This document shows positions 16,026 to 24,176 of a DNA stretch of 47,225 bases, piece by piece. The stretch covers positions 1 to 47,225 of the forward strand of contig CAZKZP010000022.1 of assembly GCA_964557295.1 (NCBI GenBank), given 5' to 3'. A program made the position numbers and the translations under genes. This DNA is from JBFMHP01 sp964557295. Its GTDB lineage: Bacteria; Pseudomonadota; Gammaproteobacteria; RBG-16-57-12. Below the pieces are notes generated by a model. It searched no databases. It was given only the letters and a program-made list of their open reading frames with translations, and was not told where the DNA came from. Position 1 is the first letter of the stretch. The number at the start of each line of letters is the position of its first letter.

Positions 16026-16135
16026 ACAAACCCATGAGCAAAATTAATTGATTGTTGAGAAATGACCATTTTACCTCATGCTTCAGCTTTCTTACCATGC
16101 CGCCATTCCTCTCATCATTCAAAGAAAAGGCAAGC
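16026..16135. promoter_or_regulatory. metR-metE divergent promoter region
   Basis: An AT-rich 110-bp interval carrying both promoters. A degenerate dyad, TGAGAAAT ... ATTTTACCTCA (about 16056-16078), resembles the TGAA-N5-TTCA MetR box only loosely. There is no B12 riboswitch here, in contrast to many metE genes. The metE ribosome binding site (aaagg) lies about 8 bases before the ATG at 16136. Confidence 0.45.
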
Positions 16136-18433
16136 ATGGTCACCACACACAACCTCGGTTTTCCCCGCATTGGCGCAAAGCGCGAACTGAAATTCGCCCT
16201 CGAGTCTTATTGGAAAGGCCAGTCATCCCGCGACGAGTTGAAAGCGCTCGGCGCACGATTGCGCCAGCGTCACTGGGAAAACCAGTCCACGCTGGACTTC
16301 GCCCCGGTCGGCGACTTCGCCTTCTACGATCAAGTGCTCGACATGAGCTTCACGCTGGGCAACCTGCCCGAGCGCGCCCGCGACTTCCACGGCGATCCAC
16401 TGGATAATTACTTTCGCGTGGCACGCGGTCGCTCCGCCCAGGGCGCGGAGGAGCATGCGGGTTGCTGCGGCGGCATCGCCGCGGGCGAGATGACCAAGTG
16501 GTTTGATACCAATTACCACTACATCGTCCCGGAGTTCACGGCCGACACCGAGTTCAAACCGGACCCCTCGCGCCTTCTGGAACAACTGGGCGAAGCCAGG
16601 GCGCAGGGCGTCAAGGCCAAGCCCGTCATCATCGGTCCGGTCACCTACTTGTGGCTGGGCAAAGCCAAGGACGATTCCGACAAGCTGCCCCTGTTGGAAC
16701 GTCTGCTGCCCGTCTACGCCGCACTGCTGGAGCAACTGGCCGCACAAGGGGTCGAATGGGTGCAGATCGACGAGCCGGTGCTGGTCACCGAACTGAATGC
16801 CGACTGGCAACATGCACTGAACATGGCTTACCACCACCTCAAGAGCAGTCGCGTCAAGCTGCTGCTGGCCACCTATTTCGGCACCTTGCAGGAGAACCTG
16901 CATCTCGCCTGCAATCTGCCAGTCGCTGGCCTGCACGTGGATGCGGTCAACGCCCGCGACGAAATCCAGCCGCTGCTCAACCTGCTGCCGTCGCACAAGG
17001 TGTTGTCGCTGGGGGTCATCAATGGCCGTAACATCTGGAAGACCGACCTCGGCGCCACGCTCGATTGGCTGGAGCCGCTCGCCGAACGGCTGGGGGATCG
17101 CCTGTGGATCGCGCCGTCCTGCTCGCTGCTGCATGTGCCGGTAGACCTCGCCAGCGAGCAAAAGCTGGACGCCGAGATCAAGTCCTGGCTGGCTTACGCC
17201 TTGCAGAAGCTGGACGAGTTGAAGGTGCTGGCCACAGCCCTGAACCAGGGGCGCGCAGCAGTGGCGGACGAACTGTCCGCCAACCAGGCAGCCATCAACG
17301 CCCGCCGTACTTCGCCGCGCGTGACCAACCCAGCGGTCAAGGCGGCCATTGCCGGTATCAACCCGGCAATGAGCCAGCGCCAGAGCCCCTATCCAGTTCG
17401 CGCCAGGAAACAGGCCGCACTGTTGAATCTTCCGCTCTATCCGACTACGACCATCGGTTCCTTCCCGCAGACAGCAGAAATCCGTCAGGCACGCAGGCAG
17501 TTCAAGGCCGGCGACATCGATGAGGCGAAATACAAGGCCGCCATGCGCGCCGAGATCGAGCGCAGCGTGCGCGAACAGGAAGCGCTGGGGCTGGACGTGC
17601 TGGTGCACGGCGAAGCCGAGCGCAACGACATGGTCGAATACTTCGGTGAGCAACTGGATGGCTACGCTTTCAGCCAGTTCGGCTGGGTGCAGTCCTACGG
17701 CTCGCGTTGCGTCAAGCCGCCCATCCTGTTTGGCGATATCAGCCGCCCGAAGGCCATGACCGTCGAATGGATCAAGTACGCCCAGTCACTGACCAACAAA
17801 CAGATGAAGGGCATGTTGACCGGGCCGGTGACCATCCTCAACTGGTCTTTCGTGCGTGACGACCAGCCGCGTTCAATATCCTGCTACCAACTGGCACTGG
17901 CCATCCGCGAGGAAGTGCTCGATCTTGAAAAGGCCGGGGTGCGCATCATCCAGATCGACGAAGCCGCACTTCGCGAGGGCCTGCCGCTGCGCAAGTCGCA
18001 GTGGAAGGAATACCTGAGCTGGGCCGTGGAATCCTTCCGCATCACCGCCAATGGCGTCGCGGACGAAACCCAGATCCACACGCACATGTGCTACTCAGAG
18101 TTCAACGACATCATCGCGTCGATTGCCGACATGGACGCCGACGTCATCACCATCGAGACCTCGCGTTCCGACATGGAATTGCTCGACGTTTTCGACGACT
18201 TCAATTATCCGAACGAGATCGGCCCCGGCGTGTATGACATCCACTCGCCCAACATCCCGACGCAGGAGCACATGGTGCAACTGATGAAAAAAGCCGCCGA
18301 GCGCATTCCGGCCGAGCGCTTGTGGGTGAATCCGGACTGCGGACTGAAGACCCGCCAATGGGCCGAGGTCATTCCCGCCTTGACCAACATGGTGGCGGCG
18401 GCTAGGACGCTGAGACAATTGGCCCCCACTTAG
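16136..18433 (+). CDS. metE: Cobalamin-independent methionine synthase
   Basis: 765 residues from the ATG at 16136 (VTTHNLGFPRIGAKREL, the canonical start); the open frame begins earlier at 16052 but without family similarity. The enzyme transfers a methyl group from 5-methyltetrahydropteroyl-triglutamate to homocysteine, the last step of methionine synthesis. Two TIM barrels are present. The C-terminal one carries the zinc ligands His and Cys in THMCYSE (about 648-652), Glu in ITIETSRSDMELL and Cys in NPDCGLK (about 735). Its stop lies 15 bp from the end of the convergent traC fragment, so the metabolic block abuts ICE sequence directly. Confidence 0.95.
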   Translation: MVTTHNLGFPRIGAKRELKFALESYWKGQSSRDELKALGARLRQRHWENQSTLDFAPVGDFAFYDQVLDMSFTLGNLPERARDFHGDPLDNYFRVARGRSAQGAEEHAGCCGGIAAGEMTKWFDTNYHYIVPEFTADTEFKPDPSRLLEQLGEARAQGVKAKPVIIGPVTYLWLGKAKDDSDKLPLLERLLPVYAALLEQLAAQGVEWVQIDEPVLVTELNADWQHALNMAYHHLKSSRVKLLLATYFGTLQENLHLACNLPVAGLHVDAVNARDEIQPLLNLLPSHKVLSLGVINGRNIWKTDLGATLDWLEPLAERLGDRLWIAPSCSLLHVPVDLASEQKLDAEIKSWLAYALQKLDELKVLATALNQGRAAVADELSANQAAINARRTSPRVTNPAVKAAIAGINPAMSQRQSPYPVRARKQAALLNLPLYPTTTIGSFPQTAEIRQARRQFKAGDIDEAKYKAAMRAEIERSVREQEALGLDVLVHGEAERNDMVEYFGEQLDGYAFSQFGWVQSYGSRCVKPPILFGDISRPKAMTVEWIKYAQSLTNKQMKGMLTGPVTILNWSFVRDDQPRSISCYQLALAIREEVLDLEKAGVRIIQIDEAALREGLPLRKSQWKEYLSWAVESFRITANGVADETQIHTHMCYSEFNDIIASIADMDADVITIETSRSDMELLDVFDDFNYPNEIGPGVYDIHSPNIPTQEHMVQLMKKAAERIPAERLWVNPDCGLKTRQWAEVIPALTNMVAAARTLRQLAPT

Positions 18434-18448
18434 TTTCTGGATCAGTTC

Positions 18449-18823
18449 TTAAGTGTGGTGAAGGTTTATGATGCGCTCTGCGATGTCATAAACCGCCTCA
18501 AGCTCGCTGCAGTTGCGTTCGCGCATGATGGCCGCGCGCTCAGCCTTCTCGTGTTTCTCGGCCATGGCGAGCGCGAGTGACAATGGCGGCGGCACGTTGC
18601 GGAACAGGGCTTCCAGGTTGTCGGAGAGCACCACGCCCTCGACGTACTTGCCGGGTTCTTTGCGGGCCGAGAGCAACGGGCTGCGCTGCACGTCGGTCAG
18701 GTCCTTGAAACGCGCGATCTGCTCGACTTCCTCCTTGGGCATGACCAGACCCAGCCACCACTCCATCATGTTGAGCATCTTGCGGCTGGCGTCGGGGAGA
18801 TCTTCCACGTTCTGGGTGGCAAT
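18449..18823 (-). pseudogene. Second copy of the traC 3' end (TIGR03744 C-terminus)
   Basis: About 125 codons matching the last 125 of the intact traC at 24177-26918. IATQN, DLPDASRKMLNMMEWWL, MPKEEVEQIARFKDLTDVQR, EGVVLSDNLEALFRNVPPP and EKHEKAERAAIMRERNCSE are shared, about nine residues in ten, with silent changes as well. The extreme C-terminus differs (IINLHHT against IVQSGRG). Upstream of 18823 similarity ends abruptly. The divergence shows this is not a very recent duplication. It has the same orientation as traC and lies on the TIGR03757 side, so together the two copies bracket the accessory block 18840-24003. Confidence 0.88.
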
Positions 18824-18850
18824 CGTGTCGAAAAACTCACCGAGAAGCGT

Positions 18851-18876
18851 CCCATGCTACTGCCACAATCTGGCAG
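18851..18876. promoter_or_regulatory. Putative operator upstream of the YafY-type regulator
   Basis: cccatgctac (18851-18860) runs into the palindrome ctgcca-caatc-tggcag (18860-18876). The reverse complement of cccatgctac recurs before the neighbouring VOC gene (19647-19656). A shared site in both promoters is what an autoregulated YafY-type regulator would use. Confidence 0.5.
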
Positions 18877-18920
18877 CATATGATGAAATAATATACTTCT
18901 GGTTATAAGAGGGAATCACC

Positions 18921-19634
18921 TTGTCCCGCGCTCAACGTTTATTGAACCTGATTCAGCTCTTGCGCAGTCATCGCTTCCCCGTGACGGGCGCGCGCCTTGC
19001 CGAGGAGCTTGGCATCAGTCTTCGGACGCTCTACCGGGATATCGGCACGTTGCAGGAGCAAGGCGCCAGTATCGAGGGAGAGCCCGGGCTTGGCTATGTT
19101 CTTCGACCCGGCTTCATGCTTCCGCCATTGATGTTTTCGGAAGAGGAAATCGAAGCGCTCGTTCTGGGATCTCGCTGGGTAGCCGATCGGGGTGATCCAC
19201 GACTTCAGGAAGAAGCAATGAGCGCGCTCACTAAAATTGCGGCCGTACTGCCTCCCGATCTGCGGGATGCCCTCGACGCCACCGCGCTACTTGTGGGGCC
19301 GGCCGCCGCCATGGCTACCGAGACGGCGGACCTGTCTCAAATCCGGCAGGCGATCCGCTCCGAACGCAAGACTACGATTCATTACCGAGATCTCAAAGAC
19401 GTCGAATCGACACGGACGATCTGGCCGTTCGCGCTCGGATATTTTGATCATGTTCGTGTCCTCGCGGCGTGGTGCGAGTTGCGCCAGGGCTTCCGCCACT
19501 TCCGCACGGATCGAATCTTGTCTCTGGAAATCGGACAACAGCGCTATCCGCGTCGGCGGCAAACCCTGCTCAAGGAGTGGCGTGAAATCGAGGGCATCCC
19601 TTCGCAACAATCAATCGCTACTGACAACAATTGA
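18921..19634 (+). CDS. YafY-family transcriptional regulator (HTH_11 + WYL)
   Basis: 237 residues from a TTG at 18921, preceded by an agaggga ribosome binding site; the family start MSRAQRLLNLIQLLRSH supports this codon. The N-terminal DeoR/HTH_11 winged helix (about 1-60, ARLAEELGISLRTLYRDIGT) is followed by a WYL domain (about 135-215: IRSERKTTIHYRD, ARTIWPFALGYFDHVRVLAAWCE-like with the W..L..Y elements). YafY regulators are frequently linked to a VOC/glyoxalase gene, as here (82 bp downstream). A 10-bp sequence occurs in both promoter regions. The effector is unknown. Confidence 0.85.
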   Translation: MSRAQRLLNLIQLLRSHRFPVTGARLAEELGISLRTLYRDIGTLQEQGASIEGEPGLGYVLRPGFMLPPLMFSEEEIEALVLGSRWVADRGDPRLQEEAMSALTKIAAVLPPDLRDALDATALLVGPAAAMATETADLSQIRQAIRSERKTTIHYRDLKDVESTRTIWPFALGYFDHVRVLAAWCELRQGFRHFRTDRILSLEIGQQRYPRRRQTLLKEWREIEGIPSQQSIATDNN

Positions 19635-19646
19635 CATGGGTCGCCG

Positions 19647-19656
19647 GTAGCATGGG
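19647..19656. promoter_or_regulatory. Shared gtagcatggg element before the VOC gene
   Basis: An exact reverse complement of 18851-18860. It lies 60 bp upstream of the VOC start and just after ttgaca (19631-19636), which could serve as a -35 box. It probably marks the operator through which the YafY-type regulator controls the downstream genes. Confidence 0.45.
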
Positions 19657-19715
19657 ATCGAGTCGGGCGGAAAGCTCCCTCTCATTCCCATCCATTGCCA
19701 TTACGGAGCATCGAC

Positions 19716-20129
19716 ATGATCGATCCCAACTTCGTCATTTTGTACGTAGACAACCCGCTGTGCAGCGCTGATTTCTACTCTGATTTGCTGCAAAAAAAGC
19801 CTGTAGAAGCGTCACCGACCTTTGCTATGTTCGCCCTCGACTCCGGCGTCATGTTTGGATTGTGGTCGAGGCACACCGTCGAACCCGCTGTGAGCGCGGC
19901 GGGCAGCGGTGGAGAAATGGCCTTCTCTGTCGCGAGCAACGAGGTCGTCAATGCCATGCATGGTGACTGGTCGAAACGCGGCCTTGTCATGGCGCAGGCG
20001 CCCACCGATATGGATTTCGGCTACACTTTCGTGGCGCTCGATCCGGATGGTCACCGCCTCCGTGTTTATGCACCGAACGTCATGATCTCCGAGAAACGCG
20101 CAGACATTTCCAGGATGTCCACACCATGA
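19716..20129 (+). CDS. VOC-family (glyoxalase/bleomycin-resistance-like) protein
   Basis: 137 residues from the ATG at 19716, with acggag about 8 bases upstream; an earlier ATG at 19695 lacks a site. It has the usual two beta-alpha-beta-beta-beta modules: NFVILYVDNPLCSADFYSDL at the start, FAMFALDSGVMFGLWS, then FGYTFVALDPDGHRLRVYAP at the end, where the D-P-D-G-H turn and the last metal-ligand position are typical. Relatives bind or modify small toxic compounds such as phenazines or methylglyoxal, but the substrate cannot be told here. It lies between the YafY regulator and a SnoaL-like gene and is probably controlled by the former. Confidence 0.85.
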   Translation: MIDPNFVILYVDNPLCSADFYSDLLQKKPVEASPTFAMFALDSGVMFGLWSRHTVEPAVSAAGSGGEMAFSVASNEVVNAMHGDWSKRGLVMAQAPTDMDFGYTFVALDPDGHRLRVYAPNVMISEKRADISRMSTP

Positions 20130-20211
20130 GCCGCAACTGGATCGCAGTGGCTTCGGCAGAGCACGTGCGCATGCATACTATGGCGTTCTCAGCCGTCAGA
20201 AAGGAGCGAAC

Positions 20212-20613
20212 ATGAAAACGCATAATCCGCTTGATACGGTAACTCACTTCGTCAATGCGATGAACCAGGGCGACCTTGAAAAGGCACTGGGTATGTACGA
20301 GTCGGGAGCATCCCTCGTAGTAAAGCCCGGCGTCGTGGCGACTGGAACCTCGGCGCTACGCGAAGCACTCATGGGGTTCTTGGCGTTAAAGCCGACTCTG
20401 ACGAGTGAAGCGCACCAAGTCGTGGAAGCCGACGATGTCGCGCTTTACTGCGGGCGGTGGAGTTTACGCGGAACCGATCCTGCGGGAAACCTGTTACAAA
20501 TGGGCGGTCTATCCTCCGATATCCTTCGGCGCCAACCCGATGGGACCTGGCGCATTGTACTGGATAACCCTTGGGGTACGGACATTGTGGCTGGCCATGT
20601 CTCGGCGCAGTGA
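20212..20613 (+). CDS. SnoaL-like / NTF2-fold protein (DUF4440-type)
   Basis: 133 residues from the ATG at 20212 (aaaggag site just upstream). The helix PLDTVTHFVNAMNQGDLEKA is followed by the cone-shaped sheet typical of NTF2-like proteins (VVKPGVVATGTSALREALM, ALYCGRWSLRGTDPAG, DILRRQPDGTWRIVLDNPWG). Many are small isomerases, hydrolases or ligand-binding proteins; none can be assigned here. Its last 17 bases overlap the start of the tfoX-like gene (ATG 20597), pointing to translational coupling in a yafY-linked accessory operon. Confidence 0.8.
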   Translation: MKTHNPLDTVTHFVNAMNQGDLEKALGMYESGASLVVKPGVVATGTSALREALMGFLALKPTLTSEAHQVVEADDVALYCGRWSLRGTDPAGNLLQMGGLSSDILRRQPDGTWRIVLDNPWGTDIVAGHVSAQ

Positions 20614-20644
20614 GTTTGTGGAGTTCGTCACTGAACAAATTTCG

Positions 20645-22028
20645 GGGTCTACGCGGATTAGTGTGGGTCATTTTTGGTGAATTTCGGCAACGGTGGGAGA
20701 AAGGCGGCGATGATTTTCAGCTTCAGATACTCCTCATCGCGATAGCCGTAAGCCCGCCGCTGCAGAACTCGGATCTTGTTATTGAGGCCTTCGACCATGC
20801 CGAGGCTGACCTTGTTGTCAGGATCACAGTAGGAAGCGATACCATCCCAATGACGTTCGATCATGCGAGCAAACCTGCGGTAGGGTTCCAGCCGCTTCCA
20901 TTTGAGGGCGTCCTGCCAGCGCTCGAAGAAGGCGCGCGCGCCTCGCTCGGTGCGATAGTCCCAAAGCTGCCCGAAGGACTCTTTGAGCAGGTAGGCGGTG
21001 TTGAGCCGTTTGTTGGCGGCGAGCAGTTTCTTGAGCGCGCTACGGCCATCCAGGGAGAGGTTCTCGTGGCTGGAGAGCAGCACGTAGCGGTTGCCCTTGA
21101 TGTAGCTGCGGTCCTTGCCAGCCAAGCGCCGGTATTCGTTTCTGCGCACCTCATCGAGGCATCGGAGAGGTGACGCATGACGTGGAACTTGTCGAAGACA
21201 ATACCCGCGTCGGGGATGTTGCGCGCGACGGAGTTGCGAAACGGCTTCCACATGTCCATCACGGCCAATTCAATGCGGGCAGCCTTTTCCGGCCCCAAAT
21301 CAACGAAAAAGCGATCAAGGTCGGTCTCCTTACGGCCCTCGCCGCCGACCCAGATAGGACGTCCACGCTCCAGGTCGCTGACGATGACCCGGTAGTTGTG
21401 GCCCTTGCGGATGGAGATCTCATCGATGCCGATGGCGCGTGGGGCAGGCATGCCGGCCTTGGCCACTTGCTGTTGCATGTAGAGCTTGTCGAGCTCCTTC
21501 ACCGTGCTGTGGTGCAGGCGCTCCATCTCGGCCACCGCCTTGTTCGGCATGTCGCGGCACAGCTTGCCCACATGCAGCGCAAAGCGCTGGGTGTAGCGCG
21601 GGTTCTTGGCCAGCCAATCGAGATGTTCTACATGCACGCCACCGCACCTCGGGCAGTTGACGCGCCAGCGCTCAAACTCCAGGTAAATGCGCCAGTCGGC
21701 CACCGAGAGATCGCGTATCCGCTGAGTCCGCTTGTCGTAACGGCCGCGGCAACGATGGCCGCAGTTGGAGCAGACAGCGGTTTTTTTCGCCGTTCGAGCG
21801 TGACGACCCGTACGTAGCGATCGCCAAAAACGCCACCGAGTGTCGCGCGGGCCACAAATCCAGGCATCGAAAACAGCTCACGCACCGTGCTGGGAGATTT
21901 CATATGACTACCTTGCTACTTGGACGAAACACATTTCTTGCCACTCACAAAATGAGAAAACACTGGAATTATAGGGCTGAACTGCTATGAAATCCCATTT
22001 TGGCACCCACACTAATCCGCGTAGACCC
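20645..22028 (-). mobile_element. ISL3-type insertion sequence with 8-bp target duplication
   Basis: The element is 1384 bp. Its ends are perfect 24-bp inverted repeats at 20645-20668 and 22005-22028 (outer bases gggtctacgcgg). It is flanked by the 8-bp direct repeat aaatttcg at 20637-20644 and 22029-22036, the duplication length of the ISL3 family. It sits inside the tfoX-like gene. Its transposase frame is broken, so the copy is now immobile unless complemented. Confidence 0.95.
20658..21903 (-). pseudogene. ISL3-family transposase, two frameshifts
   Basis: In three frames it gives a full-length ISL3 transposase of about 410 residues. The start is MKSPSTVRELFSMPGFVARA (ATG 21903). It then continues as TAVCSNCGHRC and NCPRCGGVHVEHLDW (zinc ribbon), IGIDEISIRKGHNYRVIVSD (catalytic Asp), IELAVMDMWKPFRNSV (second Asp) and, after another shift, DEVRRNEYRRLAGKDRS to VEGLNNKIRVLQRRAYG (Glu). 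The first shift is at an A7 run (21781-21787, minus strand), the second near 21170. A -1 slip at the A7 run would restore the zinc ribbon, but the second break has no slippery site. The stop codon lies within the left inverted repeat. Confidence 0.9.
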
Positions 22029-22378
22029 AAATTTCGTTTATTGGAGGGCTGCGGGTGCGCGCGATGTTTGGCGGCTACGGCGTTTATCGAGGCAACCACA
22101 TCTTCGCCATCATCGTTGATGACAGACTGTACTTCAAGGCAGATGCCATTACTCGCGCTGAGTTCGAAGCAAGAGGCTTGAGCCCGTTTACCTACGTTGC
22201 GCGCGGTAAGTTCGTGACCATGCAATATTTCGAGGCCCCGCCGGAAGTATTTGAAGAACCGGATGCCATGCGCAGTTGGGTTCAAAAGGCTTGTGGGGCT
22301 GCTGTCAAAGCCAAAGAAACCAAGACGCCTGAGGCGCTCCAGCGGACGCACAAAAAGGCGCGCGACCCTGAGCTTTAA

Positions 22379-22550
22379 CGATAGGGTCATCTCGTGATCA
22401 ACTACGACATTGCCGATGTCCGTTTGAGTGAGCCGGTGCATGTGCGTTTCCTCGCTACGCAGGGTCATGCGGCGCCGGTGACACCGCTGGGGGCGTTAGT
22501 CGAGATCACCGAGACTGTCGCGCTGTTGACGGGCGCGCGCGTTGCCCGTA
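22379..22550 (+). other. Possible gene fragment between tfoX remnant and lysR
   Basis: A short open frame begins at 22394 (MINYDIADVRLSEPVHVRFL, later VEITETVALLTGARVARI) and stays open to 22642, where it overlaps the 3' end of the convergent lysR gene. The first 55 codons are GC-rich and codon-like. They then stop at the composition boundary near 22555, suggesting a truncated gene. I do not recognise the family. Confidence 0.25.
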
Positions 22551-23444
22551 TTACATACCCAGATGAATGTGTTCAACCAGATAATCTAAAAAGCTCCGCA
22601 AACGCGCGTTCTCACTATCTGCATAAAATACCGCATATATAGGTATCGGCAGGAGTTGTGTGTCTTGTTCGAGCACACAAACCAGTTTCCTAGCGCGTAC
22701 GTCTTGCTCGGCCGTAAACGAGGAAATACACGCCAGGCCGCATCCTTGTATGGCGAGCTGTTTTAAGGTTTCACCGCTATCGGCAATAATCTCCGGACGC
22801 ACCTTGACCCATTCGCCGTCTTCAGCAATCAGAGGCCAAGTGTTTAGTTTTTCTGGTTTAGCAAAACCTAAACACACATGTTGCGCTAGGTCGCTCACCT
22901 TGGATACATGTCCGTGTTCTTTCAGATACTTCGGCGAGGCATACACTTTTCGATAACTATTTCCCAGTTTTCTGGCGCTAAGGGTGGAATCAGTTAAATC
23001 GCCGATGCGAATCGCCACATCGACGTTGCGCTCGATCAAATCGATGATCGATTCACTCGACGTCAAGACAATATTGATTTGCTCAAATTTCTTTTTAAAG
23101 CCCGGAATGACAGGCGCAATAGCATGTAAAGTAAAAGGCGTGGCCGCATTGACTCTTATAGTGCCTCGTGGATGTTCATGGGCCTTGCTTAAATGGCTTT
23201 CAACACTGGCGACCTTATTGATGATCTCTACCGCCTGCTGGTACAACCATTCCCCTTCCTGAGTCAAATTGATTTTGCGCGTCGTGCGGTTGAAAAGCTT
23301 TACTTTGAGCTTGCTTTCTACTTTTTGGACACTCCGACTCACCACCGATGCCGCGATTGCCAATTCATCTGCGGCCTTGGAAAAGTTGCCGTGGTTTACC
23401 ACTGCAACAAAGATTTCCAGCTCCTGTACCTCAGTATTGACCAT
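22551..23444 (-). CDS. LysR-family transcriptional regulator
   Basis: 297 residues from the ATG at 23444 (VNTEVQELEIFVAVVNHGNF); an upstream ATG at 23468 is less likely. The N-terminal winged helix is about 5-63 (NFSKAADELAIAASVVSRSV, then FNRTTRKINLTQEGEWLYQQ), followed by the LysR substrate-binding domain (VNAATPFTLHAIAPVIPGF, VDVAIRIGDLTDSTL, QLAIQGCGLACISSF). It is close to the group that regulates divergently transcribed oxidoreductases or AhpD-like genes. It is divergent to the AhpD-like gene, with a perfect 18-bp palindrome between them. Its base composition is much more AT-rich than the ICE and metabolic genes on either side, a sign of separate acquisition. Confidence 0.88.
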   Translation of the reverse strand: MVNTEVQELEIFVAVVNHGNFSKAADELAIAASVVSRSVQKVESKLKVKLFNRTTRKINLTQEGEWLYQQAVEIINKVASVESHLSKAHEHPRGTIRVNAATPFTLHAIAPVIPGFKKKFEQINIVLTSSESIIDLIERNVDVAIRIGDLTDSTLSARKLGNSYRKVYASPKYLKEHGHVSKVSDLAQHVCLGFAKPEKLNTWPLIAEDGEWVKVRPEIIADSGETLKQLAIQGCGLACISSFTAEQDVRARKLVCVLEQDTQLLPIPIYAVFYADSENARLRSFLDYLVEHIHLGM

Positions 23445-23487
23445 CTTGGATTGATGCCATATTGACAATAGTGTTTTGCCATTATAA

Positions 23488-23505
23488 CGATTTGTTCACA
23501 AATCG
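23488..23505. promoter_or_regulatory. Palindromic operator candidate between lysR and the AhpD-like gene
   Basis: cgatttgt-tc-acaaatcg, a perfect dyad with 8-bp arms, lies 44 bp from the lysR start and 58 bp before the ahpD-like start. Position and symmetry suit a LysR binding site regulating both genes; it also has the T-N-A spacing typical of such sites. Confidence 0.6.
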
Positions 23506-23562
23506 AAAACAGCTATATTCATCCCGGAGTGTTTTTTTTCTTTAAAAAACAAGGAGCCAATT

Positions 23563-24003
23563 ATGCCGAGGGTCGATATCCAGCAATGCCAACCAGAAGC
23601 TTACAACGCCATGTTTGGTTTAGAAAAATATTTGGCCGGCTCAACTGTTGAAGTGGGTCTGCGGGAACTCATTCGTGTGCGTGCATCGTTGCTCAACAGT
23701 TGTCAATTTTGCATCGGCATGCATAGCGCCGCTGCAAGAAAAATTGGTGTTAGTGGGGAAAAAGTTGCCGCAGTGGCCGATTGGCAACAAAGCGATTTAT
23801 TCAGTGACAAAGAGCAAGCTGTATTGGCCATGACCGATGCAGTAACTCATATCTCCGCCAACGGTCTGCCTGAAGAGGTATACCAAAAAGCAGCCACATT
23901 TTTTAATGAAGATGAGATGGCGCAATTAATTGTCTTAATGGCAACCATTAATGCCTGGAACCGGCTGGGTGTATCCATGACTGGCGGGAAAGCAGTAACG
24001 TGA
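23563..24003 (+). CDS. Carboxymuconolactone-decarboxylase/AhpD-like protein
   Basis: 146 residues, ATG at 23563 with aaggag about 9 bases upstream. The AhpD-like fold is indicated by LRELIRVRASLLNSCQFCIG followed by MHSAAARKIG, which gives the CxxC redox pair and the downstream His of the proton-relay motif E-x(11)-C-x-x-C-x3-H, then VLAMTDAVTHIS and VLMATINAWNRLGV. Members act as alkylhydroperoxidases or peroxidase-like thiol proteins in the cytoplasm. It is divergent from the LysR gene that probably controls it, and is AT-rich like that gene. It ends 170 bp before the convergent 3' end of traC. Confidence 0.88.
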   Translation: MPRVDIQQCQPEAYNAMFGLEKYLAGSTVEVGLRELIRVRASLLNSCQFCIGMHSAAARKIGVSGEKVAAVADWQQSDLFSDKEQAVLAMTDAVTHISANGLPEEVYQKAATFFNEDEMAQLIVLMATINAWNRLGVSMTGGKAVT

Positions 24004-24176
24004 AATGGTTGCCTGTTCGTGCAGCAATAGATCTTTCTTTTTTGATCGGCACAGTCTATTTGTCTCCCTTTTCAGGACACCAAGGCTTCCAGCTGCGGCG
24101 GTGAAGAACACTGAACAAATCCCAATTAAGGCGATCACTGCCATTGTGGGCGTGGAAAAGGCGGAAAATGAACTCG

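Larger units (their letters stand above)
20597..22378 (+). pseudogene. TfoX N-terminal-domain protein gene, interrupted by an ISL3-type element
   Basis: Removing the insertion (20645-22028) and one copy of its 8-bp duplication restores a continuous frame: 16 codons from the ATG at 20597 (MSRRSEFVEFVTEQIS) joined to FIGGLRVRAMFGGYGVYRG and on to the stop at 22376-22378, about 130 residues in all. RAMFGGYGVY and LYFKAD are hallmarks of the TfoX N-terminal domain. The start overlaps the end of the SnoaL-like gene. The remaining 3' frame could start at a GTG at 22055 but lacks a ribosome binding site, so the gene is most likely inactive. TfoX-N proteins of this short type have no settled function. 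Confidence 0.9.

Noticed and set aside
16223..17653. A 476-codon open frame on the minus strand
   Set aside because: It lies wholly within metE on the other strand, has repetitive low-information composition, and is a shadow of GC-rich codon use.
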